From the NCBI GenBank assembly GCA_963698995.1, contig CAVOTD010000079.1, positions 1 through 64,000 on the forward strand: a DNA stretch of 64,000 nt, given 5' to 3'. The notes beneath the pieces were generated by a model that did not search any database, was not told the origin of the DNA, and was given only the letters and a program-made list of their open reading frames with translations. The position numbers and the translations under genes were made by a program. This stretch comes from AP-15 sp963698995 (lineage in GTDB: Bacteria > Pseudomonadota > Alphaproteobacteria > ATCC43930 > CGMCC-115725). Positions 19,041 to 29,732 of the stretch are shown one piece after another. Every line of letters begins with the position of its first letter. Positions within the stretch are counted from its first letter, which is position 1.

Positions 19041-19370
19041 GTCGGAAATACCAATGAATTCGGTTCGGAGACCGCGTGCTTGTCCGACTTCGAGCGCCGC
19101 AGCGAGTTCGGCCCGCCGGGCGGCCGCGTACTCCGCAGTGCTCGCAGAATCCGTGCGCATTCGCATCGCGCCCGTCGCGCGGAGCACCGTCGGTGACCTG
19201 TACCAGAAGCGCGTCGCGAAACCGGCACAGCTGCGCGCCCATGCCGATCGTCTCGTCGTCGGGATGCGCAACGACGATCATGACCTTGCTTTCGATCGTC
19301 TTGCGCTCGACAAGGGCTCTCCAAAATCGCAGCGGCTGCGGCGCTGGCGATCATTCCCGGCTCACCCGCC
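19011..19370 (-). pseudogene. PIG-L (LmbE-type) deacetylase, N-terminal third only
   Basis: In combined frames: LRFWRALVERKTIESK, VMIVVAHPDDETIGMGAQL (the AHPDDE zinc and catalytic motif), VQVTDGAPRDGRDANAHGF, then after a frameshift STAEYAAARRAELAAALEVG and GISDQEACFDL. PIG-L enzymes are about 230 residues; sequence stops at about residue 110 where it is fused to the methyltransferase, losing the second zinc site. Family members remove the acetyl group from GlcNAc-inositol-type substrates (GPI, mycothiol), which matters here because Ino1 and glycosyltransferases are adjacent. It begins right after the glycosidase stop codon. Confidence 0.7.
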
Positions 19371-20259
19371 GGCGTGCCAATACCGCCGCAAGGTTCGGCA
19401 GCAGAATTCGGCAAATTCTTCCTCGACCAGCGGCGGGCTTGTGTGGTGCGGCTGTAGGCCGCGATGCTCCGGCGTGAAGCAGAAGGTTACCGTGATGTCG
19501 AAATCCTCCAGCGCCCGCATTTGTCTGTCGAACCATGCTTCGGCATTGGGGCGGAAACTGTCGGCCCAGCTGATCCCGGTTCGCAGATAACGAACCCCGA
19601 GCCGCTTCAGCCATCGGACCGCATCGTCGAGCCGATGATCCTCGAAATGGAACCACTGACAGATCCCGAGTTCCGGTGTGTAATCGGCAAACCGCCCGAC
19701 AACGCGCTTCGGGGTACCGTCCTCACGCAGCAGACCCATGTAGAAGTGGCGGTAGTAGGAAGAACCCTCCGCCTCGCGGTGCCGCGTCGTTGCGGGCCAA
19801 GCCTTCGGAAGATCATAAAGACTGTACCAGTGAATTCGCGGGGCCCGGCCGATCAGCAGTTCCGCTGTGCGCTGCAAACCGAATTCCTGGACTTCCTCGG
19901 CACCAAAGCTCGAAGCGCCGACTTCGGACACCCAGACCGGGAGACCGCTGGCAGCGGCAATCTCTTCGAGCTTTGCCGGCCAGTCGTCGATCATCCACAA
20001 ATTCCAATCGAGCGGGAACCCGTGAACGGCAATGACGTCGAGCCGGTCGAGCACCCCCTTCCCCGCCAAATTAGCAATGAACAGCGGATCGATCGGGCGA
20101 AATGCCGCCGAGCACCCGCGGGAGCCCCGGCGCCTCGCTGGCAATGGCGTCGCCGGCCAGCCGGGTCATGCTGGCAAAGCGCACCCAGTCGGGATCGAGT
20201 TCGAGATCCCAATGCGACTTATTGTTGGGCTCGTTCCATAACATCACTGCCTCGATCAT
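19362..20259 (-). pseudogene. Glycosidase-like TIM-barrel protein, one frameshift
   Basis: Starts MIEAVMLWNEPNNKSHWDLE at 20259, overlapping the end of the upstream methyltransferase gene. A frameshift near 20090 separates this from LAGKGVLDRLDVIAVHGFPL, LPVWVSEVGASSFGAEEVQE and RIHWYSLYDLPKAW. WNEPN and WVSEVG carry the acid/base and nucleophile Glu of clan GH-A (GH39-like) barrels. It has about 360 residues in total and no signal peptide, so it may act in the cytoplasm or on a lipid-linked intermediate. The substrate is unknown. Confidence 0.65.
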
Positions 20260-21028
20260 GCCGCGCCGTGTCCTTTGTCGTCCTAGAGCTGCCCGCGGCG
20301 CCAGCCGAGGTTTGCGCCGCACGGCAGACAAACACCTCCTCCTCCGGATTCGCGTCGATACGGAAACCGGCGCTGCGCAGCATTGCCGCGGTGCAGGCGC
20401 GGTTTGGGACCCACCAATTGGTGGGGTCTCCCGCATAGCGGTGTTCGATGAACGACAACCGGGGGAAAGTCGGGCGTTCAAATACCGCTGTTTCGGAGAA
20501 CAGGTAATCCTGTTCGAGCGGCTCTTCGCGCGCATCGCCCCGCTGCATGGACTGGCAGACAAAGAGATCGCGCACCACGTGCTCGCGGATCAGGTCGAGC
20601 GCCAAGAGCGGATGCCGCAAATGATAGAGCACACCAAGAAATAGCACTACGTCGAATTGCTCGCGGAGCGCAGCGACGTCATAGACCGACATCTCCATAA
20701 ACTCGATTTCTGCGCCGATAGCATCTGCAGCAAACCGCGCTTGCCGCAGATAGTCGACATCAACATCGATGCCCAGTACCCGTGAGGCTCCGCGAGCTTT
20801 CATCTGCAGCGCATAGAAGCCAGCGTTGCAGCCAATATCGAGAACCGTCCGGCCGGTCAGATCGGCCGGGATCGCGTCAGCGAAGCGGCGCCATTTAACC
20901 GCCGGATAGTCACCGAGAAAATGGTCCGGCGCCGTCATGACGCCGCCCCCCAAATCAATATTATGAAACCAAGGGCCGAGTGCGGCGGCCGCCACACGCA
21001 ATGTCGCCGGATGTTTTTCGCGGCTCAC
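20219..21028 (-). CDS. Class I SAM-dependent methyltransferase (CmoB-like)
   Basis: A 269-residue enzyme and the one clearly unbroken gene in this operon. Motifs: WFHNIDLGGGVMTAP, FLGDYPAVKWRRFADAIP, the SAM site VLDIGCNAGFYALQMKARGA, VLGIDVDVDYLRQARFAADA, FDVVLFLGVLYHLRHPLLAL and DPTNWWVPNRACTAAMLRSA. The pattern resembles CmoB-type methyltransferases but the context is carbohydrate assembly, so a sugar or glycan substrate is likely. Its GTG start overlaps the stop of the nucleotidyltransferase (GTGA), and its end overlaps the glycosidase gene by 41 bases. Confidence 0.85.
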   Translation of the reverse strand: MSREKHPATLRVAAAALGPWFHNIDLGGGVMTAPDHFLGDYPAVKWRRFADAIPADLTGRTVLDIGCNAGFYALQMKARGASRVLGIDVDVDYLRQARFAADAIGAEIEFMEMSVYDVAALREQFDVVLFLGVLYHLRHPLLALDLIREHVVRDLFVCQSMQRGDAREEPLEQDYLFSETAVFERPTFPRLSFIEHRYAGDPTNWWVPNRACTAAMLRSAGFRIDANPEEEVFVCRAAQTSAGAAGSSRTTKDTARHDRGSDVMERAQQ

Positions 21029-21806
21029 GCCAACCGCCTACTCTTGAATTCCAGCGGCGCTGGCGTCGCGACCGTCTTGCTGTTCAAATCGGCGAGCAGC
21101 CGCATGGCCTCGCGGTACCCGCCCAAGGTTCCAACGTCGACATAGGCGGAGCCGGACGGCACCGCTGTCGCCTCCCCGCCGGCTGCCAAATACGCATTGA
21201 CCAGAGTGCCGATATACTCATCGCGAGGCTCGCGGTCGCACCACAATCGATGCAGATCGTGCAGGATCGCCCCCGACAGCTTGAACGCGCCCCAAACCCA
21301 GCGCGATGCGGCGTCGGGCTGCTTGACTTGGATTTCGCTGACGCGGCCCGCGTTGTCGCTGATCACGGCATCGAAGAGCTCGGGCCGATCGACAGGAAAA
21401 GTAAGGAAGGCGAGCCGGTCGTCGGGGAGCTGCCTGCAACGCGTCTTCGGGGAGCCAGATCGTATCAGGCAGTCCGACCAGCACAACTTCATCGGCGATG
21501 TATGAGCGGCAGCGCGCGGAATATCGCGTCGCATAGACCGGCCGGCTCTGGCTGGACGACATAAGCAATGGCGGCCCTGCCGATTGCGCCGCCGTAATAC
21601 TGCAAGATGTCGGATTTCCAGGGCGAAATGACAAAGCAGATCTTGTCGGTGCCGGCGCTCAGCATGCGCTCGATCAAGTACTCGCTCACGGCACGCGGGC
21701 GCTCTGTCGCACCATCGAAGCGGCTGCCGACAGGCAGCAGCTCCTTGGAGAATGCGAGCGGCTGAATGCGACTGCCGTTACCTGCGGCCGGCACGATGCC
21801 CCACAT
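21025..21806 (-). pseudogene. NDP-sugar pyrophosphorylase, two frameshifts
   Basis: MWGIVPAAGNGSRIQPLAFS with KELLPVG is the nucleotide-binding signature of the glucose-1-phosphate thymidylyl/uridylyltransferase family. ICFVISPWKSDILQYYGG and VVLVGLPDTIW follow, then (other frame) RLAFLTFPVDRPELFDAVIS, FKLSGAILHDL and YVDVGTLGGYREAMRLLADL. Frameshifts lie near 21500 and 21435. The ATG at 21806 has GGAG 10 bases upstream; the longer start at 21824 is less likely. It would supply the activated sugar for the cluster's glycosyltransferases. Confidence 0.75.
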
Positions 21807-21811
21807 CGCAC

Positions 21812-22886
21812 ATTTACTCCGCAATGCTGCGACAGCAGCGTTTCCAGCTCGATAGCACGGTGCTCGGCGGTGTGCGCAGCCAGCGTCCGCTCAAGCGCCG
21901 GCGGTGCCGATCGCCGTCAGCTCGGCATCACTGCGATCGAGCGCCGCCAGCACGTCATCGGTCGTCCGGGCGATCAAGATTTCGCGGTCAGGAACGAAAA
22001 ATTCGTCGAGGCCATCCCACCAGTCACTGATGATTGGAGCGCCACAGGCGCCCGCCTCAAAAAGCCGCCCCGACGGCACACCAGCCGAAGGACGCCATGG
22101 CGCGTCTGGTTACATTGAGCGTCAGCCGCGCCGACGCATAGAACTCCGGGTGCTGGTAGGAAGCTAGGTGGCGGAAAAAGAAGATGTTTTCTGTCCATGG
22201 AAAGTCGATTGGGGTATTGCGCACCGCCAATGATGAAATGAGCCTCCGGCCGTTGTCGCGCCGGCTCAATGAAGAACGCGTTCAGGGCGTCTTGGCGGTC
22301 GTCGGCGTAAGTCCCGAGATAAGATAGCGCAGCGCGGCCTCGATCAGGTGCAGCAGCCGGCCGGTAACGGTCGGGATCAACACTGCCGTACAGGGGTGCG
22401 ACCCGCTTCGCGCCCAAGCCTTTGACGGAGGGCGGTCAGAGCGGTGCCTCCGGTATAGCTCAACACCAGATCAAAGGGTGCTAGTCCGTCGGGTCCGATA
22501 TAATCAACCTCGTTTCCCGGCCGCAAGTTCTGCCAAGGTCACTGGGGTGTCCAGATCGTAGAAGACGTGGAGGCCGGCGCGTCGAGAAGCAGATCGGTCG
22601 CAGCGAGCGCATCCGGGCAATAGGATGTCACCATTCCGGCATCGGCATCGGACAGCGCTCGTTCTGCGCCTCGGGCAGCACCTCCTCCCAGTCGCTGTAA
22701 AGGACGAGCCTGCCGCCCTCAAGTGAAGTCAGGTCGCGGTTTTGCGCGTAATAGGGAACGTCACGTTCGAAAAACACGACCCAATGCCCGCGTTTGGCAA
22801 ATGCGCGGATCAGGGCGCGCCATAGGACCGCGTGGCCATTTCCCCATGATGAACTGACGGCCAGAGCCGAAAATCACGAGCTTCAT
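21812..22886 (-). pseudogene. CgeB-like glycosyltransferase, multiple frameshifts
   Basis: Starts MKLVIFG at 22886. After correcting indels it reads WGNGHAVLWRALIRAF, FFERDVPYYAQNRDL, AGLHVFYDLDTPVTLAELAA, RVAPLYGSVDPDRYRP, LSYLGTYADDRQDALNAFFI, SARLTLNVTRRAMASFG and GRLFEAGACGAPIISDWWDG. This is a GT-B glycosyltransferase of the CgeB/GT1-like type, with the donor-binding E in RLFEAGACGAPIIS. At least five indels break it. It is paralogous to the next two genes upstream and ends GGAGTAA just before the nucleotidyltransferase start. Confidence 0.75.
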
Positions 22887-24042
22887 CGCAATTACCATCC
22901 GCTCAGCCTGCAACGGCAACGCGGTGCGGGCTGCGGTGCCGACGCCGACCTCCTCGACATAATTCTCGAGCGCCCTCGCGCGGTGAGCCGCAGTGTGGTG
23001 GCCGAGCACGTGCTCGCGGGCTCGGGTCGCGAGCTGTCGCCGTTCCTCGTCGGGAAGATCGTGGAGATAGGACGAGCACGTCGCTTTGCCCGACTTCGCG
23101 ACGAGGATATGCCTTCCGGGCATGAAGATTGTGTTCAGGCCCGGCCACCAATCGGAGATGATCGGACTGCCGCAGGCTGCGGCTTCAAACAGCCTGACGC
23201 TCGGCGAATATCCCATGCGAACCATGTCAGCGCGGGTGATGTTGAGCGTGAAACGCTGTCGCGAGTAAAACCATCCGTGCCGATCGGGCCCAACATGCTC
23301 TATTCGGTCGAAGATTGGCGGGCCAGGACAGTTCGGTCGGATAGAGGGGCCCCGCGACCGCAAATCGCCCGGTCGGCCAATGGCGGGCGGGCTGACACAT
23401 CAGGGCGTCGAGCGTCGGCTGCCGGTCGGCGCTGTAGGTGCCGAGATATCCCAGATCCCATACGGGTTCAGCCGGGGATGGTCTATGGCGATCCGGATCG
23501 ACCGAGCAATAGAGCACACGAGCTGCACGAGCGCCGTACCGGCCCTCGAGGAGTTTCAGAGCCGGACCGCCAGTGAAGGAAAGATAGAGGTCGAGCGCGG
23601 GGATCAGCGCCGCATTGATATAGGGGCAGTTGCCGGCAGCAAGACTGGCGAGCGTGACTGGTGTGTCGATGTCGTAGAAAGCAACGATGCCGTTGGCAAT
23701 CGAGTTGACGAGCTTAATGACGGCGATCCCATCGGGTACATAGGAGCCGACAATTACGAGATCGGCTTCGGCCAACCGTTTTCGCCAGCGGCTCGCGAAG
23801 CTCGCCGAGACTGTAATAGAGCTGGACGGATCCGACCGGGAAACTGAATCGGATCGCGATTGACTCCGTACCACGGCGTATCGCGTTCCAGAAACAAAAC
23901 CTTGTGACCGCGCCGGCAGAGCGCCCGCACCAGGCTGCGAAAGGTCGTCGCGTGGCCATTACCCCATGACGACGTGATCGACAGGCCGAGAATGACGATG
24001 CGCAGAGGCTGCGCCGGCCGCGGCAGAAGAGCGGAAGTCACG
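22887..24042 (-). pseudogene. CgeB-like glycosyltransferase, multiple frameshifts
   Basis: Pieces in order: LRIVILGLSITSSWGNGHAT, VLFLERDTPWYGVNRDP, DLVIVGSYVPDGIAVIKLVN, VAFYDIDTPVTLASLAAGNC, LYCSVDPDRHRPS, LGYLGTYSADRQPTLDALM, FTLNITRADMVRMGYSPSVR and LFEAAACGSPIISDWWPGLN, then EERRQLATRAREHVLG. It has the same GT-B architecture as its neighbours, and at least four indels. The start is uncertain: a GTG at about 24042 (VTSALLPRP) fits, and the preceding gene's frame runs into it without a stop. Confidence 0.75.
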
Positions 24043-25122
24043 CTGCTCCGTCCCTCCAATGCAGCTTCGAGCACGTCGACGCGCTTATCGTAGGTGTGTT
24101 CTGCGAGCGCTCGAACGCGTGCGGCCCCGCCGATCCGACGAGCCTCCCGTCGGCTCGAGGCGCGCGAGCGCCTCGGCTACCGCCGGCCCATTGCCGGCGA
24201 CCAGGATCTCCCGCTCCGGCTCGAAGAATTCAGTAATGCCTTCCCACGCGTCGGTGATAATGCAGGCACCGGCTCCTGCTGCCTCGAACACGCGCGTCGC
24301 CGGGCTGTAGCCATACGAGGCCATGCTGTCCCGACTGACATTCAGCACCGCCCGTGCCGAGCAGTTGAAGGCATTGTGCTCGCGGGTATAAACATGACCG
24401 AGATAGCTGACATTGGACGGCATCGGTTTGTCCGACCAGCCATTGCCACCGAGGATAAAGCTGCTGTTCGGCAGATCGGCGGCGGTGGCGAAAAAGAATT
24501 CCTCGATCCGGCGTTCGCGGTCAGGCAGGCGATTGGCGATGAGACCGAGGTCGCAGGCAAATCGCGGCTCCGGCGAAACCGGGTGGTGGGTCGCTGGATC
24601 GAGCCCATTGTAAATCGGCACGCAGCTTTGCGCACCGAAGCGCTTATAGCCGGCAACGACCGGCGGCCCCCCTCCATAGGTGAGAATCATGTCATAGGCC
24701 GGGATCAGTTCGCGAAAAGGGTCGCCGCGATCCGCCGCAACCCGGTCGAGCGTTGCCGGCGCATCGACGTCCCAAAAGGCCGCGAGAGCGCCCGGCCGTG
24801 TGATTGCCGGTACTTGGGCCTCCAGAAACGCATCGAAGACGCCGACGCCGCTGGCTTTGACGACGAGGTCTGCAGTGCGGGCCAGATCGAGCGCCCGCGA
24901 CACGCCATCTGCGTTGTCGACCGAGTAGACCACGACGCGCGCCCAATCCGGGTCGGGGATGTCTCGGTGCGCTTGTCGATCGAACGCGTCTGGCTCGTAG
25001 AACGTAATACGGTGGCCCCGCGCAGCTAGAGCTTGCAACACGCCTCGATAATAGGTCGCAGCACCGTTCCAATAGGCCGACACCAAGCTCGAGCCAAAGA
25101 AGGCGATCGACAGCGGTTTCAT
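24043..25122 (-). CDS. CgeB-like glycosyltransferase, frameshift near 3' end
   Basis: Starts MKPLSIAFFGSSLV at 25122 and reads unbroken for about 330 codons: YWNGAATYYRGVLQALAARG, FWDVDAPATLDRVAADRG, DMILTYGGGPPVVAGYKRFG, VPIYNGLDPATHHP, ILGGNGWSDKPMPSNVSYLG and TRVFEAAGAGACIITDAWEG with ITEFFEPEREILVA. One indel at about 24155 shifts the frame, which then stops at 24085. The true tail, AARVRALAEHTYDKRVDVLE, continues in another frame towards the next gene. It would transfer a sugar from an NDP donor; the acceptor is unknown. It is the best preserved of the three CgeB-like paralogues. Confidence 0.78.
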
Positions 25123-26248
25123 TGCGCAGCGAGGGCCTGTGGCGCACAAAGATCCCGACCGAGCGCACGGCAGATCGAGATCAGCTCGTCGACCCGGTGG
25201 GCACAGGTATGGCGAGCTTCGATCGTCGCGCGGCCATGACGAGCCACTGTCTCGGACCAGTCGCGGTCATCGTAGATCGCTTCGAGATAACTGCGCATTT
25301 CGGCGCTATTGCGGGCCATCAGAAAATCTTCGCCCGGGGTAAACAACCCCTCACTGTCTTCCCAGGGCGCCGAAACCAATGGAATGCCGCAGGCAAGTGC
25401 TTCGAATATCCGGATCGTCGGGATCCCCGGCAGCATGCGGACGTAAGGGCGGCGCGGGATGTGGACCGTTGCCGAGGCTGCCGCAAAGCAATCGGGAACC
25501 CGGAAATTGGGAAGGTATCTCGCGAATTCGATACCGGCCGCGGGCCAGTGTCGCGCGCGCCCGAATGAGGGTAGCGCACCCCGTGCACGCGCGCCGAGAG
25601 CCCGAGTGCTACCACTGGCTCGATAAAGAACTCCCGCAACTCAGCGGTGCGCTCGTCGTCACCCCAATTGCCGATCCACACGAGATCGCGCTGCCGCGGC
25701 ACTCCTGCCAGGTGCCCAAACACTCTGAGATCGGCGGCTTCGTGCCAGGTAAACACTTGGCGTGCCCAGCCGCGGCGACGGTAGGCTTCGCGCAGGACTT
25801 CGCCAAAGACCAGGACGCCGTCAAAACCCTCGAAATCAAGTCGCCCAATCGCATCGGGCGCGCTCACCATGCGGTGGTGAGTGTCGTGAAACAGCAGGAG
25901 ATAGGAGCCGCCGCAATTGCGGTGCACTGCAATCCGCGCGACCAGCTCCGGCTCGTTCCACTCATGAACCAGCACCAGATCCGCGCCGTCGAGCGCCCGG
26001 TCGAGATCGAGCTGGGCGAGGTCATAGACCTGCAGTGGCAGCGACGGATATACCTCGCGCCAAGCCTCGAGCGCGGACGGACCGTGATCCCGTGAGAGAT
26101 TTTCCGCGCTCCAGCTTTCGCGTGGCTCCAATGCCAGCACGTCGAAACCGCGAAGCCAGCATTCGCTCATAACGCCGCGAAGGAAATGGGCATTGCCGTG
26201 ATTCCAGTCGGAGCGGAGCGAGTGACAAAACAAGACGAGCTTAGGCAT
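25119..26248 (-). pseudogene. GT-B glycosyltransferase, frameshifted
   Basis: Starts MPKLVLFCHSLRSDWNHGNA at 26248; TAATG joins it to the upstream gene. It continues FDVLALEPRESWSAENLSRD, ADLVLVHEWNEPELVARIAV, LLFHDTHHRMVSAPDA and RDLVWIGNWGDDERTAEL. After indels near 25560-25430 it ends with IRIFEALACGIPLVSAPWED and LFTPGEDFLMARN. The EALACGIPLVSAPW element is the donor-binding region. The last bases overlap the next gene's start (25122). Confidence 0.75.
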
Positions 26249-27370
26249 TACGCACTCTCCAGACGGGCCGAAGTCTGCGCCATCTCGTGGTAAAGCGCCG
26301 CGTAGTCTCGCGCCATACGACACAACGTGAATTCCCGCGCTCGGCACTGCACTGCTGCCGCTACACGGCTTCTTTTCCTCGGATTGGCGATGAGATCGTT
26401 GATGGCGGATTTGAGCGCCAGTCGACTCCTCCGGGTCGACAAAAACCGCTGCCCCGTCCCAGTTCTCGCGCAAGGATGGAATGTCTCCGAGCACCAATGC
26501 GCAGCCGGCGGCAGCAGCTTCGAGAATCGCCAATCCGAACGGCTCATAGCGAGCCGGCGCAACAAAAATGGACGCGCGGTCAAGGCGACGAGCCATTTCC
26601 ACAGCGCTTAGGCGGCCCAAAAGCCGGACATTCGAGTACCGCTCGGCGCCGCCCTCAGGGTGTTCAACTTCTCCAGCGATCTCTACCGGCCAGGCAAGAT
26701 CGGGTGCAATCGTCTCCAGTATCGCAAGGTTTTTCGCGGCATCCCAAATCCGGCCGACAGCCAGCACCAGCGGTGCTTTGGGCAATGCTGCAAAGCCGGT
26801 CAGCTCGATCCCATTAGGGAGCACTTCGGTTTTGCGTCCGAGCAGCCCGTAATGGTGCTCCAAATCGTGCAATACCGCTGCGGTCGGTGCGACGATACAG
26901 GTGGCCGCGGCCAATCCGGCAACGGCACGGTCGCGATATCGCTCCCACTCCGGAGGCGGCGAATGTTTGTGCACCGCGTGCCACCAAGAAAACACGTCGG
27001 AATGCGCGACCACCAGGACCGGCCGGTCCATGTCGAGGCGAGCATGGGCATAGCCGTTCACATGTATTACGATCGACGTGGTACTGTTCGGCAACCTGGA
27101 CGAGCCAGTCGCAGCTACTTGCAAAATCGTCACAGCCGTTTCTCATCCATTCGAGGCTGTAGCTGCTCTCAATAAGAGTGGTATTGTACAATCTCGCTGA
27201 TTTCGTCGCGTTGTACGGGTACCGGGCGCGGGCCCATTGTCGCTAGGACAGAAGCGGATCTCGGGCACCGCTCGGCACAACCGAGTCGCATAGGACCAGA
27301 CCCCGCCGACCGCGTCCGCCGTCATCAATACCCTCAGCGGCGGGTTCTGTCTGTCCGATCCCCTGACCAT
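26248..27370 (-). pseudogene. Family 4-type glycosyltransferase, frameshifted
   Basis: Reads LRVLMTADAVGGVWSYAT, then SYSLEWMRNGCDDFASSCDW, HVNGYAHARLDMDRPVLVVA, HSDVFSWWHAVHKHSPPPEW, KAPLVLAVGRIWDAAKNLAI and RYEPFGLAILEAAAAGCALV (E-x7-E donor site), then FVDPEES and ALKSAINDLIANP to a stop at 26248. At least four indels are present. It starts at the TAATG overlap with the radical SAM gene (27370). This is the canonical GT4 fold and unlike the three CgeB-type paralogues downstream. Confidence 0.78.
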
Positions 27371-28661
27371 TATCGGGGCAACACCTCTAGCTCTTGCAGG
27401 CGGAGTGGGCGTGCCTCCTGGATCTCACTTAATTTGGCGTATCGATCGAGGTAGTAATCGACCGCACGTTCCCATGCGTCGTCGTCCGGCAGGCCCCAGA
27501 GACGGCGGTAATCCGGTGAGCCGGGATAAGGGAACAGCGGCACTGGGTCATTGGCCCAGACTCCGCTTCGCCGAAGCTCTTCGCGCCAGCGTTGTACCGT
27601 CTCCGCGTCATCGCCGCTCGCAATCAGATTGGCCTGGACGAACGGCACCGACCGTTTTGCGCGGATCAGAAGCTCGGTCAGGGTCTCAGTAGAGAGCTTG
27701 CATTGCTTTGCGAGCCAGTCGCGTCCGGTCGCCGTAAGACTCTCCACCCCCGCCTCGATAGCGACGCAACCCGCCGCCCCCAGAAGATCGAGCATGGCGT
27801 GGTTCCACAGATCGATGCGGGTTTGAACCCCGAACTGTACCGGCCGCTCTGCTATCGCCTCGAGCAGTTGGCGCCATGGCAGAAAGATCTCGTCGATGAA
27901 GTAAATGTAGGTGACGCCGGCCGCGATCAGAGCATCCAATTCGGTCAGTATCGTCGCCAGTGGCCGACGGCGATATTTGTCGCGGAAATTTTCTTTTGCA
28001 CAGAAAGTGCAGTGATAGGGACAGCCGCGGGACACCTCCATTTCGGCGCCACGGACCGATCGGCGCCGTGTCGAAGCGATGGTGATGGTGCCGATGTGCG
28101 TCGATGGTTTCTGCTGGCCAATCGAGTGCCGGTAAATTCGTCATATCGACAGCTTGAGGGCCTCCCCTGTACGACGACATCGCCATTGTCCAGGTAACAA
28201 AGGCCGGCGATCGCGCCCCACGCGTCCCGAGGCAGATCGGCGAGGCGGACGAGGGTTTCCTCGCATTCACCGAGTACGACTGCATCAACACCGAGCTTGC
28301 GCAAAGCAGCGCGGGGAGTAGTGGAACCGTGCGGTCCGACTGCGACCTTGATCCCACTCGCGGATGCGAGCACTGCCAAAATTTCTTGCGGGACCCGCAG
28401 CTCCGGCGGTGCGCACCGCCAAAACAGATAACTGGGCGCGGTTGTCACCACGGTCATGTCAGGGGCAAACCCACCTACCCGAGCGGCAACAGCAGTCTCG
28501 TCGATCCCTTCGGCTTGGGCGTCGAAAATTTCGGCTGTGTGGCCGCTACGGGTCAGCAGTGCCTTGGCATAGCCATACTCCAGCGGCAGATGCGGCTCAC
28601 GGCAGCCAAAATAGATGCTGCCGCCGAACGACCAATTCGGATTGACGAGCGCGACCTTCAC
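27370..28661 (-). pseudogene. B12-binding radical SAM protein, frameshifted
   Basis: The N-terminal part (GTG at 28661) gives VKVALVNPNWSFGGSIYFGC, LPLEYGYAKALLTRSGHTAE, MTVVTTAPSYLFWRC and DAVVLGECEETLVRLAD, a B12-binding-like domain. After frameshifts, EVSRGCPYHCTFCAKENFRD carries the CxxxCxxC [4Fe-4S] cluster motif, followed by IYFIDEIFLPW and CVAIEAGVESLTATGRDWLA. Such enzymes perform radical chemistry, often methyl transfer or rearrangement. Its place between an epimerase and glycosyltransferases suggests it modifies a sugar or the glycan; that is inference. At least two indels in 28.0-28.15 kb. Confidence 0.78.
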
Positions 28662-29732
28662 GTTCCAGCCATCCGCGCCGCCGGGGCCGTCCGGCGATTG
28701 ACCGAGAGCCACTCGTATAACAGGCCGCAGACCATTCTCGACGGTGATCTTCGGCCGCCAACCGGTCGCGCGTTCGAACTTGTCCGGGTTCGAAACATAC
28801 CAACGCTGGTCACCAACCCGCCAAGGACCGTAGGCGACGACCGGTGGTGAGCCGTTCAACGCCGTGATGCGCTCGATCAACTCGATCAAGCTCATCGTAT
28901 TGTCTGGGCCGCCTCCTATATTGAAGGCCTGACCGGCGATTTGCGGTAGGTGATCTTCGGCGCACAACAACGCGTCGATCAGATCGTCGATGTAAAGCAG
29001 GTCGCGCACCTGCTTGCCATCGCCATAGATTGTAATCGGCATGTCTTGCAAAGCTTGGATCAGAAAGTGCGCTACCCACCCCTGATCCTCGGTCCCGTAT
29101 TGATGCGGGCCGTAGATGCAGCTCATTCGGAAGACAGCAGCATGGACGGAGTAGCCGCGTGCATAATCGAGGACGTATTGGTCTGCAGTACCTTTCGAAC
29201 AGCCGTAAGGGCTGTGGAAGCTGAGCGGCCGCGTCTCGTCGATCGCGCACAGATCGCGGAAGCCGGATCGTAGCGGGCTGACAAGGCAGTGAGGGGAATG
29301 TCTTCGAGTGCACCGTAGACCTTGTTCGTCGAGGTAAAGACGAGGCCGATCGGACGACCTACCCGCCGAATTTCCTCGAGAAGGTTTAGAGTGCCGCCGG
29401 CGTTTACTGTAGAAATCCTCACGTGGATCTGCGAGACTGGTGGTAACGGCGACTTGCGCCGCCAGATGGAATACCGTGCCGATGTCGGCAAGCACCGTGC
29501 GGATATCCGCCGCGTTGCGTACGTCGCCCCGGTGGAACTGCAGCCGCGATCCGTGAACGGCACGCAGCCAGCGCAGATTTTGCTGTGCTCCGGAGCGGCT
29601 GAGATTGTCGTAGATCCGAACTTGGCGCCCGGCCCGCAACAGCCGGTGAGCCAGATTGGTTCCGATAAAACCGGCACCACCGGTGATCAAGACTGGCCTG
29701 CGGCTCCGCGGTTCTATGCGCGAAATGCTCAT
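28659..29732 (-). pseudogene. NAD-dependent sugar epimerase/dehydratase 1, frameshifted
   Basis: Extended SDR fold: RPVLITGGAGFIGTNLAHRL (NAD site), AQQNLRWLRAVHGSRLQFHR, VFHLAAQVAVTTSL, GLVFTSTNKVYGALEDIP, SFHSPYGCSKGTADQYVLDY (YxxxK), FRMSCIYGPHQYGTEDQGWV and DLLYIDDLIDALLCAE. The STNKVYG and GPHQYGTEDQGW patterns resemble CDP-paratose 2-epimerase-type enzymes. Three indels (near 29420, 29250, 28745). With the last one corrected, the gene ends ACGTGA and overlaps the GTG of the radical SAM gene. Confidence 0.78.

Noticed and set aside
20400..20440. Palindrome GGGACCCACCAATTGGTGGG-like
   Set aside because: It lies inside the intact methyltransferase gene, where the codons encode conserved residues (NWWVPNRA), so it is chance.
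25319..27133. One 604-codon frame seeming to fuse two glycosyltransferases
   Set aside because: The frame is open only because of compensating indels; a TAATG junction at 26248 and the conserved start MPKLVLFC show two genes.
27945..29732. A single frame linking epimerase 1 and the radical SAM enzyme
   Set aside because: Correcting one indel near 28745 restores a stop with GTGA overlap, so these are separate genes.
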